This document shows, one piece after another, positions 33,390-45,900 of a DNA stretch of 64,000 nucleotides. Made by a program: the position numbers and the translations under genes. Below the pieces are notes generated by a model. That model ran no database searches. It was not told the DNA's origin and saw only the letters and a list, made by a program, of their open reading frames with translations. Source of the DNA: Branchiostoma floridae (lineage: Eukaryota > Chordata > Leptocardii > Amphioxiformes > Branchiostomatidae); contig NC_049980.1 of NCBI RefSeq assembly GCF_000003815.2, forward strand, positions 5,503,346 through 5,567,345, given 5' to 3'. Every line of letters begins with the position of its first letter. Position 1 is the first letter of the stretch.

Positions 33390-33485
33390 TGTGTGTGTGT
33401 GTGTTTGTGTGTTTGTGTGTTTGTGTGTGTGTTTGCGTGTGTGACTTTGTGTGTGTGCATTTGCGTCTGTGTGAGTGTGTTTCTG
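33347..33485. repeat. (GT)n microsatellite, interrupted toward 3' side
   Basis: GT dinucleotides, then gttt and gcgt interruptions. Confidence 0.95.
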
Positions 33486-33689
33486 TCTGAAAGTTTGTGC
33501 GAAATATTTACAGTTAGCAGAATTTTAAGACATCTGGATGGATGATATTTGGTATGTGGATATATCATGGGAAGAAATTCAGGTTAAGGTCAATATTTTC
33601 CTCCCCCCAGTGTGTGACCTTGGTACTGCAACAGAACCCGAGCAAGAAAGAAACATATAGATAGATTATGCAAATGGGAACAAATGAGA

Positions 33690-34465
33690 AGTAATCTAAT
33701 TTAGTTAGGGCATCTTGATTTTATTACATGGATGACAGCCTCTGAAAAAAATGACTTGAACGCACGGATAAAAAGGGTTTGTCAAAAAGGTGGGTTTGAT
33801 ATAAAATCCAAGAGGTCAGTAAGGATAAGCAGATGATTGAATACACAGTATGGTATACCAAACCATGGATTCTTCAATTTTGTTATTTCACATTTTCTTT
33901 GACCTTGGAAGTGACCTTGGCATTAGCAAACTTTTTTAAATTGTTTTTGGCAATCACCATTCCAATCATACATCATACAATGGGGGAAACTAATGAGTTA
34001 CTGTATGATAAATATGATTTATTTCCTTGTTACGTAATGTGTGATTTTTCAAATTTGACTTGGTTGATTTTGTTTTCATAGAAATATGGGCTTTTAGAAA
34101 ATAACAACCTCTTCTGTGGTTGAGCTATCATTTAATTGAAGGTAAAACTCGCCAGATATAGATAATACAAACCAAGGACTCATTTGCAGAATTAAAGTTA
34201 AACGGTATTTTAATTTCTAAGTTGAAATGTATATCGCGTAGTTTCATACTGTAATGTCTCTCCAACATAGGTCTCTGTGACTCCGCACCAAACGGACTTG
34301 TCGTGAGGATGGCGCTTTGAAAACACGACTATGCACCATGGCAGACTGTAAGTTTATATTTCCTTGTCTTCTCATACTTAGGCAACAGCAAGTAAAGTTT
34401 ATGGATGACATCAGCGCGCGCATTAATTTTCGCCTGATTTCAGAAAAAAAAGATTTTTTTTTCTT
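33690..34465. repeat. Two scraps of the tggatgacat/poly-A dispersed repeat
   Basis: The sequences ttacatggatgacagcc (33724) and tttatggatgacatcagcg followed by ttttcgcctgatttcagaaaaaaaa (34398-34450) match the ends of the inverted-repeat element at 57.4-58.25 kb. The rest of the interval shows no gene. Confidence 0.5.
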
Positions 34466-34804
34466 CTGCAGGGATGGCCAACATGACGATAAAGTACAAA
34501 AGTAAGCAAATATATTATGTTGTAGCCTAATAATTGTACTTGTAGAAGTGACACTTATGAGGTACCCAAGACTGTAGTTGTAGAAATGAAACTTATTTGA
34601 CAGTTGTAAAAGTGACACCAATGTGGAAGCTATGAGTGGTTACCAACTTTGTTGGTGATGCCAGACTACCACACTAGTGTCACTTTGACCACAGCAACAC
34701 GTGTCATAAATACAGGAATGAATGCCTTGTTGGCTCTGATACCATGTTTTGTCCCTTTAATTCTTTTTACAACAGTCATCACAACTTTATGGTGCCTATT
34801 TTTA

Positions 34805-34862
34805 CCTTCGCCATCGCCAGAATGGCAGAAGGTTATGTTTTGGGCATGTTTGTGTGTGTGTC

Positions 34863-34934
<72 letters not shown>

Positions 34935-35050
34935 TGTCAACAGCATAACTCGAGAAGTCTTGGATGGATCCTGATGATCTTTGGTAGGTGGGTAGGCGTC
35001 GGGAAAAACGAAGGGCCCGGTGCGACAATGGGGCCCCCCTAGCGGGCTTG
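34805..35050 (+). repeat. Dispersed repeat with internal (GT)n: taactcgag/ggatggat family
   Basis: Reads aggttatgttttggg, then (GT)n at 34851-34932, then cagcataactcgagaa, ttggatggatcctgatg and tttggtaggtgggtagg. The same phrases in several diverged units occur at 6470-7160. In the opposite orientation they occur at 36320-36370 and 38830-38870, which end in a cctccatg...catggagg hairpin. Confidence 0.7.
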
Positions 35051-35236
35051 CTAAGGGTACCTGCCGGGCGGAAAATCCCATTCTTTTATATCCCCGCGGC
35101 CCCCCACCAGGCTGGGGGCCATTAATTTTTAGGGGGTAGGATACCCTCTCGAAGACCCAGAGGCAAGGCGCCCGGGAGGCCCGGGCCCCCCCCAGCGCGC
35201 TTTTTTTAAAACTGGCGGGCCGTGGGGTTTCCCTTT
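34995..35236. other. Probable low-quality sequence next to gap
   Basis: The stretch is unusually GC-rich with inflated homopolymers (ggggcccccc, gggccccccccc, tttttttaaaa), unlike anything around it, and runs directly into the gap. This is the look of a degraded read end. Confidence 0.6.
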
Positions 35237-35336
35237 NNNNNNNNNNNNNNNNNNNNNNNNNNNNNNNNNNNNNNNNNNNNNNNNNNNNNNNNNNNNNNNN
35301 NNNNNNNNNNNNNNNNNNNNNNNNNNNNNNNNNNNN
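35237..35336. other. Assembly gap, 100 N
   Basis: Exactly 100 N. Confidence 0.99.
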
Positions 35337-36040
35337 ACGCGTTGACGGACCGTCATGGGTTTTTGATATGTAGAAATAGTATAATACCGTGGCAGTAAAT
35401 GATGGGAATTTCATAATTACAACATTATGTAGCTTATTGAAGAGCTTATTTTGGTTTTGATACCTCGTGTTCAGGACATGCTATGGTATAGATTATGTTG
35501 CCGTGTATGGCTTTTTGGGACAGAGATTGTGTAGTTTTAGGGCCCCTAATGATTTTTTGATAGAATCGCAGGGGCCATTTGTATTTCAAACTTTGTAGGA
35601 CAAACCTGGTTTATTTGGCGAAGGTATGTGTTCGTGGAACTCTAGTTGAAAATGTAGCCATCTTGTTTTTTCACCCATCTTGTTTTTTTCGCACTATCGA
35701 ACTATTTTTGCAGTCTGCAAGGGATGCCATCCATGAAATTTATTTGCTGTGACCTTAGAAGACGATCACAAAATCTAGTCCATATTTAGAACAAGAGTCT
35801 GAAAACTCAAACCTGCTTGAAATATTTTGTTTTGTGATGGTGCGTATGGTGTGTTGTGGGGGTTGATATGGTTTGACGTTTGGCAAAATTATTCCATCAT
35901 TGTTCTTAAGTTATATATCTACCTATGGTAAACAGTGAGATCCAAAACTACACCTTTCTGGTGTCCTCACCATTTCATTTTTATTTCCTATTGTTACACC
36001 TGCACCTGGCACATACATTGCATCTCAATGTGTATATAAT
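35337..36040. other. Non-coding; repeat scrap shared with 7.66 kb
   Basis: The sequence tttatttggcgaaggtatgtgttcg (35611) matches atttggcgaagggatgtgttcg at 7669. Both are followed by aactctagtt and aatgt. No gene was seen. Confidence 0.45.
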
Positions 36041-36049
36041 GGTTCACAC

Positions 36050-36455
36050 CATACAGAGGTGACAGCGATGGTCACAGTTGCTCTTTTTTGCTCCTTGGAA
36101 GATTTTGACCAGAATGCCCCAGCAGTTCTAGAGCAAGCTGCTAGAGGGCCCAAACATACAACACTTCTTCCTTACACCACAAGCTATGTGCCACCAAAAA
36201 TCAAGACCATAGCATATCCATGTCAAAAGATACAAAAATCCAAGTTCTGTTGCAGTACCAAGGTCACACACCAGGGGATCCAAAATTGACTTTGACCTTC
36301 GTCTTCCAAACACCTACCCAAAAACCAAATATCATTACAATCCATCAACAGGTTCTAAAGTTATGCTGACCACAAATATGTGGAAACACAAACAGACACA
36401 CACACAGACACACCAAAAACTATATCTCCATTTTTCATGGAGGTAAATCACACGT
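36050..36455 (+). repeat. Dispersed repeat copy ending in the CTCCATG hairpin
   Basis: Starts near ttttgaccagaatgcccc, continues through agagggcccaaac, accatagcatatcc and gcagtaccaagg. It ends after a (CAGA)-rich tract at atatctccatttttcatggagg. It aligns along its length with the copy at 38585-38965. Confidence 0.7.
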
Positions 36456-38300
36456 TCTGTTCTGGAGATATAGCACTGGAAACGACCCTTCCACACACTC
36501 CCATGCTACTGAAAACTCAAAACACATGTTACAGCTGCTAGCTGTCCCCAAGGAGGTTGAGACAGAGGGAATGAGGCCAGATCACTCCATATCAGGAAAA
36601 GGGGTGTAAATATTTTAAAAAAAACGAACCACAAAACAACAGCAAACTTCTAATCTACTTAATAGCACAATAGGTCACACACTCTATCCCCATAGCAAAG
36701 GAAATCGCAATCCATCCAGAGGTTCTAGAGATATCGGTCCGGAATCACAAAGATCCCTACCAGAAACAGTACATGCTTTTTTTCAAGCATGTAATAAGAA
36801 TTTTTGGCCACGCACTCAGGGAGCGACCCTTATAGTATCTATGTATGGTATATATCTAGGTCATTTTCTTTTTCTGTCCGGGCATACCTACCCTTTGTCC
36901 TGAAACTGTGTTAGACAGAAGGACTGATAACGAGGACTGATAACGAGGGAAAGATATGGTGCAAGGCGCTTCTTGATTGATTTCTACTTGAAGTAGAAAC
37001 CTATCAAGAAGAACATGTAGATAGTTACCGGTAGACATTGTAGATCAGATGACGTTTTGAAAACAAGCAAGATGGCTATCTCGCTGGTCACACTCTCAAG
37101 AGAAACCTTCATGTGTAACGTTACATTGCGACCCAATGTGTTAAGTAAATGTTCTTTTTTAAAACGTACAGTGTGTAGCTCTTACAATTTTTCTACATAT
37201 AATATGTCATGATATTGCCTTTTGGGGATTCCTTTCAAGTACAACATTTCCTGTACTTGGGGGGGGGGGGGGTATTGGGTTATTGCATGTAAAGAGTGTG
37301 TGTTAGTTAGACAAGCTAGATGCTACTTGAGTAAATAGAGGCAAATAATATTCATAACAGTGCAACTGTTTTTTCTAGGTTTGAGTCTTCTTATGCTAAC
37401 CCATACAGTTTGAGCCCACCGTCGTCATGTATGATAACTCTTGTTTTATTGTCAGTCCTGTTTTCAACTGGACTACAGATATAGCGCAACAACGCGTACG
37501 CTCACCTGATATCATACATCGTATGTGTTAATTGACAATATGCAACATGCCATGTTAATTCACCCATTAAATCATGCTGCCCAAAGAAAGTAGGTTAGAA
37601 GACACACACAAAAGTACGAAACGTTTAGATCAGTCGCATCGCAGTTGTTGTTATTTTTGGCGACGCCTCAGGGGAGAGCCTAATAGTATAGTTTGCGACC
37701 GTTTGGCAATGATTCCCAAAATCTCGTGAATTGTCTACAGGCATGTGTAGTTCCATTATCCCTTTAGAGGAGAATAACTCGGGTATTGGTTGATGGTTCT
37801 TCATGATATTTGGAATGTAGATAGCTTCAGAGATGCCTTACATAATTCAATGCTAATCATGCAAAGATGGAAACAAAACAAAACTAGAGTTCGGCGACCT
37901 CATACCTCCATGAAAATTTATAGCTTTTGTAAATTTCATGCAAATGACTAAGACATTAACATAATTTATGCATGGTGTTGTTCATCATTGACAAACGTAC
38001 ACATGTCACAATTATAAGATTCCCATTATTAATCATAAAGCGGTTTTGCAATTTTTACATAAATTATGCAAATAAGTTCCTCATTACCATATTTAGTATC
38101 TGCTTATATTCCACCTATCATAATTAACATGTGTTACATTTATTGAAGTCCAGTTATTGAAAACAATGGAATTATACAATTTCCTCATTAAGTATGCAAA
38201 TTAAGTCCTCATTTGCATAACATGTATATCATCTTTGCCTAAGGTACCCGCATGCCTAATATGATGCCAATCCGTCAATCCTTTCTGCAGTTATCCTCTT
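36456..38300. other. Non-coding, no gene seen
   Basis: Holds a G homopolymer near 37259, scraps of the taactcgg repeat near 37785, and AT-rich DNA with recurrent atgcaaatta motifs (37920-38230). The 5' exon of the downstream sacsin-like gene was not found here. Confidence 0.4.
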
Positions 38301-38304
38301 TGGA

Positions 38305-38965
38305 ATGTCTTGACAAAAACGCCTCTGCAGTTCCTAAATTAAATGTTAGGGGCTGAAACTTGCTCCACTTTGTCATGACACTGAAAGCTATCTACCACCT
38401 AAATTTTAAAACCATATCACGTCCAAGACAAGAGATACATAGAAAAAACTGCTATGATTGAATGTTGTCATTAATTATGCAAATTTGCTCCTATTTTGCA
38501 TAATTAGTATTTCATCTTGTACAACATTGTCCAAGGTACCAACATATTAAAAATCATGAAAATCCGTTGTTCCCTTCTTGAGTTATCCTCGTCAGAAGTT
38601 TTTGACAAAAATGCCCCTGCTATCCCAAAACTAGACGCTAGGGGGCCCAAACTTATGTCACTTCTTCCTGAGCACCAGAGCTATCTAATACTCAAAAATC
38701 GTGACCATAGCATGTTCAGAACACCAAGATAGCAAAACCGGAAGTTGCGCTGCAGTACCAAGGGGAGCCGCTAGGGGGGCCAAAATCTAATCATTTCCAG
38801 CTTTCATCACACCTTACCAACACACCAAGTATGAAACCAATCCACCCAGCCGTTCTTGAGTTATCTTGTTTACACACAGACAGACACACAGACACACAGA
38901 CAGACACACAGACACACAGACAAACGCGGGGTAAAATATAACCTCCATGACATTTCATGGAGGTA
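38305..38965 (+). repeat. Dispersed repeat: partial unit then full unit ending in CTCCATG hairpin
   Basis: A partial unit (cttgacaaaaacgcctctgc, about 38310-38450) precedes a fuller one (tttgacaaaaatgcccctgc, 38597 onward). The latter ends with ccagccgttcttgagttatc, a (CAGA)n tract and cctccatgacatttcatggagg at 38941-38964. These monomers resemble those of the 28.8-29.4 kb array. Confidence 0.7.
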
Positions 38966-39026
38966 ACAAATGTACAGGCACGCAAAACTTGCTGTTGATC
39001 TGATCAACTGATTGTCTTGTCTTCAG

Positions 39027-39115
39027 CGCACGCATTTGGCCAGACGGCCCCATCTTGGATCGAGTACCTTCAGGATATTCTCAACAGGTACCCAGACGGG
39101 GGACAGATTTTGAAG
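39027..39115 (+). CDS. Sacsin-like gene, first visible exon: start of ATPase module 1
   Basis: An 89 bp exon after tgtcttcag, with donor GAAG/GTGAGC. It reads HAFGQTAPSWIEYL then ILNRYPDGGQILK, the conserved opening of a sacsin N-terminal ATPase-like (Nov) module. It enters in phase 1, so at least one coding exon lies upstream; that exon, expected to encode the start Met and perhaps the ubiquitin-like domain of sacsin, was not found. It ends on a codon boundary and joins the next exon as ...ILK-ELIQN. Confidence 0.88.
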
Positions 39116-39632
39116 GTGAGCAAAACTGTTTCGGATTCTGAGGGGCTACCGGGTATTAGCGTCGGCAACTGTCTAAGGGTATAAGTATTGAATAGTATAC
39201 ATTTGCTTTGTTTTATCCAATGACCATGTCAGGCCGAGGGACTGGGAAAGTGTTAGATTACTTAGAATGGTTACCCCCCCCCCCCTTCCCCTCACCAATG
39301 GACCAGTCCACGCATGCGGACTGCTTGGGCTGGGAAAGGCAGTCTGGTTGAGAGATGACGCACTCGTGAATACACATGGTTCTACACGTTTGTTTGCGTG
39401 CGTGATTATTCCCTAGCATCCGAGGGATTGAAGCCATGTTAACAGAAAGTTGGTAATCCATGTTATGTGCTGAACTCCCCTTCGGACGTCCTGTAATCAC
39501 AAAGCTACAAAGTTGATCGTTACATTAGCAATATTTATATCTATTCATCAGTGACTTTTTCATGTCATCTATCTGTGTCCGTCAAAATATTGCATTATGT
39601 GACAATTTTATGGTATACCTTTACTAAACCAG

Positions 39633-39891
39633 GAGTTGATACAGAACGCCGAGGATGCGGAAGCCAGCGAGGTGCGGTTCCTGTACGACAGGACCCAGTA
39701 CGGTACCGGGACGCTCTACTCTCCCAAACTGGCGCCGTTCCAGGGCCCCGCCTTGTGCGCCTACAACGACGCCTGTTTCACGATGTCTGACTGGAACAAC
39801 ATCCAGAAGACAGCAAGGAGCATGAAGAAAGGCGACCCCATGAAGATCGGACGCTTTGGGCTGGGATTCAACTCCGTGTACCATCTTACAG
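39633..39891 (+). CDS. Sacsin-like gene, exon with ATP-binding motifs of module 1
   Basis: A 259 bp exon from aaaccag to donor ACAG/GTAAGA. It opens [19 protein letters not shown], which has the ExxxNxxDA N-box of the GHKL ATPase fold shared with Hsp90. It closes [15 protein letters not shown], the glycine-rich lid motif. Both motifs are intact, so nucleotide binding is plausible. It starts at phase 0 and ends in phase 1. Confidence 0.92.
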
Positions 39892-40431
39892 GTAAGATCA
39901 ATTAATCTACAGGAAGACGTAGAAAGACAAATTCAAGTTCCTCCCGATTCCGCCGTACAGCCACGATGTAACACCCCTCTTCCCCTGTGCCATGGAACTG
40001 AAGGCTCGAGAATCGTTACGGTTTTTACATTTCTACGTTTGCCTGGAATTAGCCATTTTTGACCATATAATTCTGATTTGCTCAAAAGTATGCGTACAAG
40101 ATACAACAGAGTACCGGGAGTCCGGGATATAGTTCCCATGGTCTTGTAAGAGCAAAGGGTGCCTACAAATAGAATGCTCTCGACCAGATCAGTTTGTAAA
40201 GCGGACAACGTTACATCGATATGGGCATGAGTCTGGAGTCCCTGATCATGATGTAGAGATAACCAATCAACAGTGAACATTGGTTACTACTAAATGTTAA
40301 GTCAGAATAACAGCTGACAGTTCCGGCATAGTTCTGTGTTTTTGCTGACAAAATTAATCGTCAGTCTGCACCATACCTTAGATTAATATACAAAATGCTA
40401 ATGGCATGCAGTGTTGTATTTTTCTTCCCAG

Positions 40432-41245
40432 ATATGCCCATGATCCTGAGTGGACACTACATCGCAGTCCTTGATCCACACGAGGACATCTTCCCAAAGG
40501 GCGGTCGTAGATGGCACTTACAGGAACATGCTGAGGAGATCAAAATAAAGCTTCAAGACCAGTTCTCTCCTTTCAAAAACCTCTTCGAGGGTGCCGAAGA
40601 TCCCTTCCAGACCGGATTCTTCAACGGAACGATCTTCCGATTCCCCTTGAGGCAGACAGCATCAGAACTCTCCAAGACTCTTTATAAGGAAGAGAAAGTC
40701 GTTGATTTATTTGAATCCTTCAAGGCAGATGGCGACATTGTCCTGCTGTTCATGCACCACGTGCGGTCTATCAGACTGATGACTAAAGACATAACGGGCC
40801 ACAGCACCACCGACTATCGCGTTTCTATGATCAGCCAGTCTGAACAAGGAAGGGAAAACTGTTTCACGACTGAGGTGAAAGAGGCTCTGAAGGTACCGGT
40901 AGACAGCCGTGAGACGGTTGTCAGTACCTGCAGAATGTCAATGACTATAGACGGTGAACCTACCAGAGACTGGCTAGTCACAAGCTACGTGAAGGGAAGG
41001 GGGATCTCAGAAGAAGCAAGAGAGCTGTCTGAAGAGCTCAGCTTGCTCCCGTGGGTGGGGGTAGCGATGCCGCTGTCGGCGGGAGACGGGAGGTTTGACG
41101 GTAGAACGTTCTGCTGTCTGCCGCTGCCTGCAGGACACGAGTCCACCGGCCTGCCTGTCCACGTGCACGGCTTCTTCGGAGTCAGCGACAACAGGAGGAG
41201 TCTGAAGTGGACAGGGACGGACCAGAAGAGAGACTCTGCAGCAAG
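40432..41245 (+). CDS. Sacsin-like gene, 814 bp exon, rest of module 1
   Basis: Acceptor cttcccag completes the Asp codon of DMPMI. The exon continues YIAVLDPHED, FKNLFEGAEDPF and FRFPLR, and ends near FCCLPLPAGHESTGLPVHVHGFFGV. The last part is the conserved FLPLP..TGLPVHVNG..-type segment that recurs in modules 2 and 3. Donor GCAAG/GTAGGG leaves phase 2. Confidence 0.92.
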
Positions 41246-41602
41246 GTAGGGTTTCTTGATGTTACTCCCTGTCAAACTGTGCATATACTATTTCTATCCA
41301 TCTGTTCTCAATACCGCATTTCCTGTCATCTTTTTCCTTGCGTCATAAGTAGAATATTATAAAACATTTTTTGCTTATATTTACTTAAAAATATATTTCA
41401 GTAAGCAGGTGACCAAAGGAAGATTCTCATATCTTCGCTGGACTCCATCTACCATGTCCCTTATATCATCTTACGTGTCTATAGCTACCGCATTCTATAC
41501 GTTACTTGTCTATACTGCCAACGGAACAAGTTACTACTTTAGATGCGTGTTCGTTATGTGGTCAATACAGGAATAACAGAGCGTTTCCTTTCTCCTGTTC
41601 AG

Positions 41603-42294
41603 GTGGAACGAGGTCCTAGTGCGGGAGATCCTACCCTCTGCCTACGCCCGCCTCATCACAGACGCCACACAGTGCTGTACCAAAGACATCCTCTACGCGG
41701 CGCTTCCAGACAAGCACAACACGGCCCCACACTGGGATCAAGCTCTCAAACCGTTCTTCGACAACATTCTCACTGAGAGGGTTTTGTGGACACCCGCAAA
41801 TGGCGGCAGGTGGATCACACCGAGAGATGCAGTCTTCAACATTCCATCTCAGCCCGTTCCATCTACTGTTGTAGACAACCTGGTCAGCGCGGAAGTGGAT
41901 GTGGTAACACTGCCAGAACACGTCATTGAGGCCATCGACGACAATGATACTTTGTCCGGCCTCTCTCTCAGACAAGTCACCCCCGGACTGCTGAGAACCA
42001 CCATGAAGAAGACGGGAGTGCAAAACAGTTCCAGAGAGCAGAAACTGGCCTGGCTGCAGTACGCTTTAAGCGACGAGAACTATCACGAAATGGAAGGGAT
42101 CGAGCTCCTTCCGTTGGCCGACAAGACTTTCACAACGTTCTCAAAATACGACAAGACGATCTTCATCGAATCTGAAGAGCATCCCAGAACCCTTCTGCCG
42201 GGACTTCAGGGGCGTTTCCTGGACACGGATGAGGACATCGAACCACTTATCCTACACCATCTGCGGGCGGCTGCAACGGAGGCAGAAGAAAAAG
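41603..42294 (+). CDS. Sacsin-like gene, 692 bp exon between module 1 and the giant exon
   Basis: Acceptor cctgttcag and donor AAAAG/GTCAGT. It joins in phase 2 to give RWNEVLVREILPSAYARLI, matching the W.e.L...v...Y..L. helix that follows the FLPLP segment in sacsin modules. It exits in phase 1. There are no known catalytic residues; it is part of the sacsin repeat body. Confidence 0.9.
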
Positions 42295-42913
42295 GTCAGT
42301 AGTACTACCCAAATATTCGAGATATTACACAATGAATGTATACTCAGGACTCCTGATGATAAGCTTATACAGTGGAAGCCAGTTAATTCCAAGTCGGATA
42401 AACGCACACTTCGGTCAATTGCACGGAATCCCCAAATCCCGTGGCGGTACGGCCCACTTCGCATTATCGCACACGTCGGATAATTGCACGGAATTCGCTG
42501 GCAAATTGGGTGTGCAATTAAGCGACTATCACTGTATTACTTTCCCAATGTTGTACTCATTCATATGACGTATATAACAACGGCTTTAAGTGACACCCAT
42601 CAAGCAGATACAACAAACGTGTCACAGTTGTAAATTTTAAACATTGTTAAAAAAAAAACTCACCATAAATTTTCGGTCAAGCTCGTCGACCTTCTTCAGT
42701 TGTACGATTTGCTTCACTGATGTTCCGGAAGTCGGAAGAGGACGTCAGTCGACGAGTTTGCCGAGGATTTGTGATGAGTTCTTTTCTTTTATGTTGGAAC
42801 AAAGTTTAGACTTTACAACTATGGATTCTACCAAGATGAGCTTGCGCTGATCGATGTCCTATTAGTTGTAACTTGTCCGAGTTAACAAGACCTGCAACAT
42901 TTCTTCCTGACAG
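42295..42913. other. Sacsin-like gene intron
   Basis: A 619 bp intron, holding the pogo-like MITE at 42368-42536. The rest is AT-rich non-coding DNA, ending in the acceptor ttcttcctgacag. Confidence 0.7.
42368..42536. mobile_element. 169 bp MITE with TA-flanked inverted ends
   Basis: The left end tacagtggaagccagttaatt and the complement of the right end (tacagtgatagtcgcttaatt) match with a few substitutions. Both ends carry TA, and CAGTG-starting termini fit pogo/Tigger-like elements. There is an internal repeat of ggata(a/t)..gcac(t/g)tcgg segments. It lies wholly inside an intron. Confidence 0.75.
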
Positions 42914-45900
42914 CTCGCACACACCATCCCTGCCTCCAACTGCGTCATCTCAACCCACAGCTCGTGGCCACCCACCTGAGAGACGCACTGCCACCTGATT
43001 GGTTGCAGGTAAGTCATGTGACTTTGCTCCCAGCGCTTGCGCAGCAGCTGTCCAAGGAATGGCTGACCCAGCTGTGGCGGTACCTACAAGACCACTTCCC
43101 CAACGATCTCAGTCCCTTCTGCGGCCTTCCGATTCTCCCTATAGTCGGAAAGCACGCGACCACTCTCGTCCGACTCGAACAGCCCTCAAAGTCAAAGGTG
43201 ATCCGCCCCAAATATGGAGAAACAAAGATACATGACGTCATCAAGAAGCTTGTTCGTGACTTGGATGCCAAGGTGCTTGAGAACGTGCCACCCTACCTGA
43301 ACCACCCGAGGCTGGAGGAGTTCATACACCGCTGTACTCCATCAGGGCTTCTAAAGCTTCTTCTCATTGTCGGAGAGGACAAAGTTGAGCCTAAAGTCGA
43401 CGCGATGAACCACGAAGCCAAACGCTCATTGCGGGCTTTCTTTGCCAAAGATGACCATTTCAACGATAGCGAGCGCAGACTGCTGGCCAAACTACCAATC
43501 TTTGAAGCTGTCGATGATACGGATTTGAAGCGAAGATACCTGTCAGCCTTGGATCCAAGAGGCATGATGCGGCAGATCGCCCCTCCTGACCTGACTACTG
43601 ACCCCCTACCTGCCGGGTTAACCTTGCCCAAGACCCTCATCATCACCAATGACTTGGAATCACAAGCTCTAGGTCACCTCGTTGGTCTTCAACAACTGAG
43701 CATAACACAGCTTTTGACGGCAATGATAGAAAAGGTTCGCGGCGACGAATACACAAAGGGACAGACTGATTATCTCATGCTGTGGATTCTCAAGAATCTC
43801 CAAAGCTTAAAGAGAAAAGACCCGAGCATCATCCACCGAATCCAAACGTTAGCTTTCGTGACAACGAACAACAACACCAAAGTGACCCCTGCCGAACTTT
43901 TCAGTCCTGAAGAGGCAGTCTCTGATGCGTTACTAGGCGAGTCAGTCTTTCCGGCACCACCGTACGCAGACAGGAGCACACTGATAGCTCTGCTCGAGCT
44001 GGGAATGCGACAGAAACTATCAGCACAGGATGTTCTACGCAGTGCAAGAAACGTGCAGACCTTCTACGGTTGTGGAGAATTGACCCTTCCTGAAGCAAAA
44101 CGAAAGGCCAAAGCGATCATTTCCATTCTTGTTCCCCAGATGCTCACGACTCCAGTGAACGGCGTGCTACTTAGAACCGCTCTCATGGACGTGAACTTCT
44201 TACCTGTTCGCTCAGAAAGACCAGGGTCCTATCTTCCAGGATTGTCATGGTACCCAGAGAAAAACAACGCCATCTTTGTAAGTCCAAGAGATGCAAGAGG
44301 TGTGGAGTGTGCGGAGCTTGTTGGCTCGACCATGCCGATTGTCGATGGGGAGGTGTCTGATGGTTTCGTCTCTGCTTTTGAATGGGACAAGGACAACCTG
44401 CCGATCGAGAAAGTCGTTGAGCAACTGGAAATGATATGTAACCATTACACAGGGTCAAGACGCCCCGCCAAGCACCATGTTGTGCAAATGCTGACCGAGA
44501 TCTATCGACACATTGACGCCAGATTGAAAGCAGGAAATACGGCTGCCTTGAAGTTACTTTCTTCCACTGACTTCCCTCCATGGGTCTGGCATGGTGATGG
44601 CCTTGCAGCGCCAAACGGAGTGACGTTGTCTTCTCCATTCACCCCCATCCTTGACCTTGCTCCGTACAGATTCATCCTGCCTGATGAGTTCCGTGACTTC
44701 AAGCAGATGTTCAGGGCTGTTGGAGTCAAAGAGAGTCTTGACGAATTAGACCTGATACAAACGTTGCATGAGATTCGATCGACACCCAAACTGTCGACAG
44801 AAAGAGATCTGAAGTTGTCCCTAGGCATCATAGATTGGATAGTCAGCCACCCGGATATCCTTCAAAAGGTGCGAGACGACATATTGGTTCCCATAGCAAC
44901 GAAGGACAGCTCTCGTCTGACGTTGGCACCTGTGAGTGAGTGCACGTACAATGACGTGTCTTGGAGCGATGCACAGGCTTTACTTGATGACGAGGATGAA
45001 GAATTCAAACCACTTCACAAACAGGTACCCTTAGACACAGCACAACTACTCGAGGTGCCATCCCTCAGCCAGCGGGTCGTCGATGCTGAGGAGTTTGGGT
45101 TCGACCAGTGTGGGCAGCACGAGAAAGTCACACAGCGTCTCAAGAACATTTTGAACGACTATCCCGAGGGAGCAGGTATCTTTAAAGAACTCATTCAAAA
45201 CGCAGACGACGCTGGAGCAACAGAAGTCAAGTTCCTTGTCGACTGGCGTACTAACGAAGACTCCAGGGAGGACCTGATAGACCAAGGCATGGCGGTGTGC
45301 CATGGACCGGCGCTGTGGGCGTTCAACAACGCCACGTTCAGCGAAGAGGACTTCAAGAACATCCAGAATCTAGGAGGGCAGACAAAATTGGACGCTCTCG
45401 AGAAAGTGGGGAGGTTTGGGGTTGGTTTCAATTCTGTGTACCATGTCACAGACGTCCCGAGTTTTGTCAGTGGAAGTCGGGTGATTTTCTTTGATCCGCA
45501 TGCCACGCACCTCTCCAAGCACATCAAAGATAAGTCTAAACCAGGAATCGGACTTGACTTACAAAAGAACACACGGCTGGTCAGCAGGTTCAAAGACCAG
45601 TTTAAGCCTTTCCAAGGCGTCTTCGGCTACAGCACAAGTACTTCCTACAACGGAACGCTGTTCAGGCTCCCGTTAAGAACACCACAGGGAGCATCCGACA
45701 GCGAGATTAGCGATGTGGTGTACAGCAAACCTGGCAATGCAAACATGGGAAGACTAGTTGAAAGCTTCAATACTGTCCTAAAACAACTCCTTCTCTTCAC
45801 ACAGAATGTAGCACATGTGGCAATGTACACTCTGGATCAGTTCTCGGACCCGTCGAAGATGGTCAAAGCGTTCGAAGTCTCAAAGACAGGCGTGAAGTAT

